Assembly: GCF_019749955.1 (NCBI RefSeq)
Contig: NZ_JAIEPC010000003.1
Span: 1 to 64,000 of the forward strand
DNA length: 64,000 bases
From: Sphingomonas sp.
GTDB lineage: Bacteria; Pseudomonadota; Alphaproteobacteria; Sphingomonadales; Sphingomonadaceae
Direction of reading: 5' to 3'
Shown here: piece by piece, positions 63,223 through 64,000 of the stretch
Layout of the letters: every line of letters begins with the position of its first letter
Position numbering within the stretch: position 1 is the first letter of the stretch
The notes under the pieces: model-generated
Told to the model about the DNA's origin: nothing
Database searches by the model: none
What the model saw: the letters and a program-made list of their open reading frames with translations, nothing else
Made by a program: the position numbers and the translations under genes

Positions 63223-63348
63223 ATGAGCGGCAACGGCAATATCGATACGCACCGTGCGACCTATAATTTCGTGCTCGGGCTCTTCAAATATGGCGCGATT
63301 GCTTCCGCCGTGATCGCCTTTGTCGTCATCCTGCTGATCAAGCGTTAG
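63223..63348 (+). CDS. aa3-type cytochrome c oxidase subunit IV-like small protein
   Basis: This 41-residue protein starts at an ATG with GGGGCAG upstream. Residues ~17-39 form one transmembrane helix (FVLGLFKYGAIASAVIAFVV) after a polar start (NGNIDTHRATYN), matching the bacterial aa3-type subunit IV family. It lies 7 bp upstream of pntAA, an association seen in other sphingomonads, so co-transcription is likely. Confidence 0.75.
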   Translation: MSGNGNIDTHRATYNFVLGLFKYGAIASAVIAFVVILLIKR

Positions 63349-63355
63349 GACCTGC

Positions 63356-64000
63356 ATGAAGATCGCGGTCCTGAAGGAGCAGCTCGCGGGCGAGGCCCGG
63401 GTTGCGGCGACGCCGGAGACGGTGAAGAAGTTCGTCGGCCTTGGCGCCAGTGTCGCGGTCGAAGCGGGCGCGGGCGAGCATGCCTCGATCAGCGATACGC
63501 AATTCGCCGATGCGGGCGCGAGCGTCGCTGATCGCGCGCGCACAGTGTCGGGTGCCGACATTTTGCTCGGTGTGCAGGGTCCTGATCCGGCGAGCCTGAG
63601 CGGTGCCGCACCGGGGGCCTGGGTGGTCGCGAGCCTGAATCCCTTCGGCGAGCGTGCACGCGTCGACGCCTATGCGGCGGCGGGCTTCGAAGCGCTGGCG
63701 ATGGAATTCATGCCGCGCATTACGCGCGCGCAGTCGATGGACATATTGTCGTCGCAGGCGAACCTCGCGGGCTACAAGGCCGTGCTCGATGCCGCCGCCG
63801 AATATGGCCGCGCTTTTCCGATGATGATGACGGCGGCAGGCACGGTGTCTGCCGCGCGCGTGTTCATCATGGGCGTTGGCGTGGCGGGCCTTCAGGCAAT
63901 CGCGACGGCGCGGCGATTGGGCGCGCAGGTGTCGGCGACCGACGTGCGCGCCGCGACCAAGGAACAGATCCAGTCGCTCGGCGCCAAACCGATCTTTGTT
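63356..64000 (+). CDS. pntAA: NAD(P) transhydrogenase subunit alpha, cut by window edge
   Basis: The visible 215 residues begin MKIAVLKEQLAGEARVAATP. They show the NAD-binding domain of PntAA, including the conserved MEFMPRITRAQSMDILSSQANLAGYKAVL segment and the glycine-rich FIMGVGVAGLQAIATARRLGA. The enzyme couples proton flow to hydride transfer between NADH and NADP. The 3' part and the partner subunit genes lie beyond 64000. Confidence 0.95.
   Translation, partial: MKIAVLKEQLAGEARVAATPETVKKFVGLGASVAVEAGAGEHASISDTQFADAGASVADRARTVSGADILLGVQGPDPASLSGAAPGAWVVASLNPFGERARVDAYAAAGFEALAMEFMPRITRAQSMDILSSQANLAGYKAVLDAAAEYGRAFPMMMTAAGTVSAARVFIMGVGVAGLQAIATARRLGAQVSATDVRAATKEQIQSLGAKPIFV

Overview
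The window is GC-rich chromosomal DNA of an alphaproteobacterium, most likely a member of the Sphingomonadales. The evidence is the gene complement and its order: rnhB followed by a CcrM-type GANTC methyltransferase, a small aa3-type oxidase subunit IV gene directly before pntAA, and several compact palindromic repeats. Products are named from motifs and family resemblance read by eye; no database search was run.

The left part (1-25.6 kb) is accessory. A secreted RHS/YD-repeat protein runs off the left edge, and a 72-residue secreted YD-repeat protein sits upstream of it. Next comes a compact virB operon: two virB2-like pilins, then virB3, B4, B6, B8, B9, B10 and B11. No virB1, virB5, virB7 or virD4 was found. 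It is followed on the minus strand by a tightly coupled four-gene operon: HD-domain phosphohydrolase, ORC/CDC6-like AAA ATPase, a two-part protein of unknown function, and a C5 DNA methyltransferase. This is the best candidate for an undescribed, defence-like system in the window. Then come an XRE regulator, two convergent and related proteins that look like transposase (rve-type) cores without the catalytic residues, and a Tn7-like transposition module: tnsA, tnsB (DDE intact), tnsC and tniQ. Two 21-bp direct repeats lie between the second transposase-like protein and tnsA, and a cluster of three hairpins follows tniQ. The transposon ends could not be fixed, so whether the defence-like operon is its cargo is inference.

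The middle part (25.7-49.1 kb) is mostly ordinary chromosome: two AraC regulators flanking an outer-membrane protein, a secreted protein, a PAP2 phosphatase, a CoA-ester lyase, a ZnuD-like TonB receptor, galE, msrA, aqpZ, a Sua5/TsaC enzyme, an acyl-CoA dehydrogenase with an alpha/beta hydrolase, a GntR regulator, a nitroreductase, a peptide transporter, NnrU, a dicarboxylate symporter and glmM. Three genes are visibly richer in A+T than their surroundings and look acquired: a HEPN-like protein at 37.1 kb, an OLD-like ATPase-TOPRIM protein at 49.3 kb, and a membrane-anchored GAF protein at 60.4 kb.

The right part (51.3-64 kb) holds a block of folE, an ECF sigma factor, a 2Fe-2S flavin reductase and a chlorite dismutase-family protein. 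It is bounded by a direct duplication of the ohr promoter and 5' end, and one copy is a dead remnant. Then follow ohr, a DUF1272 protein, a thiD-VOC fusion carrying an in-frame palindromic insertion, rnhB, ccrM, folP, an NtrC-type regulator, the oxidase subunit IV-like gene and a pntAA cut by the right edge.
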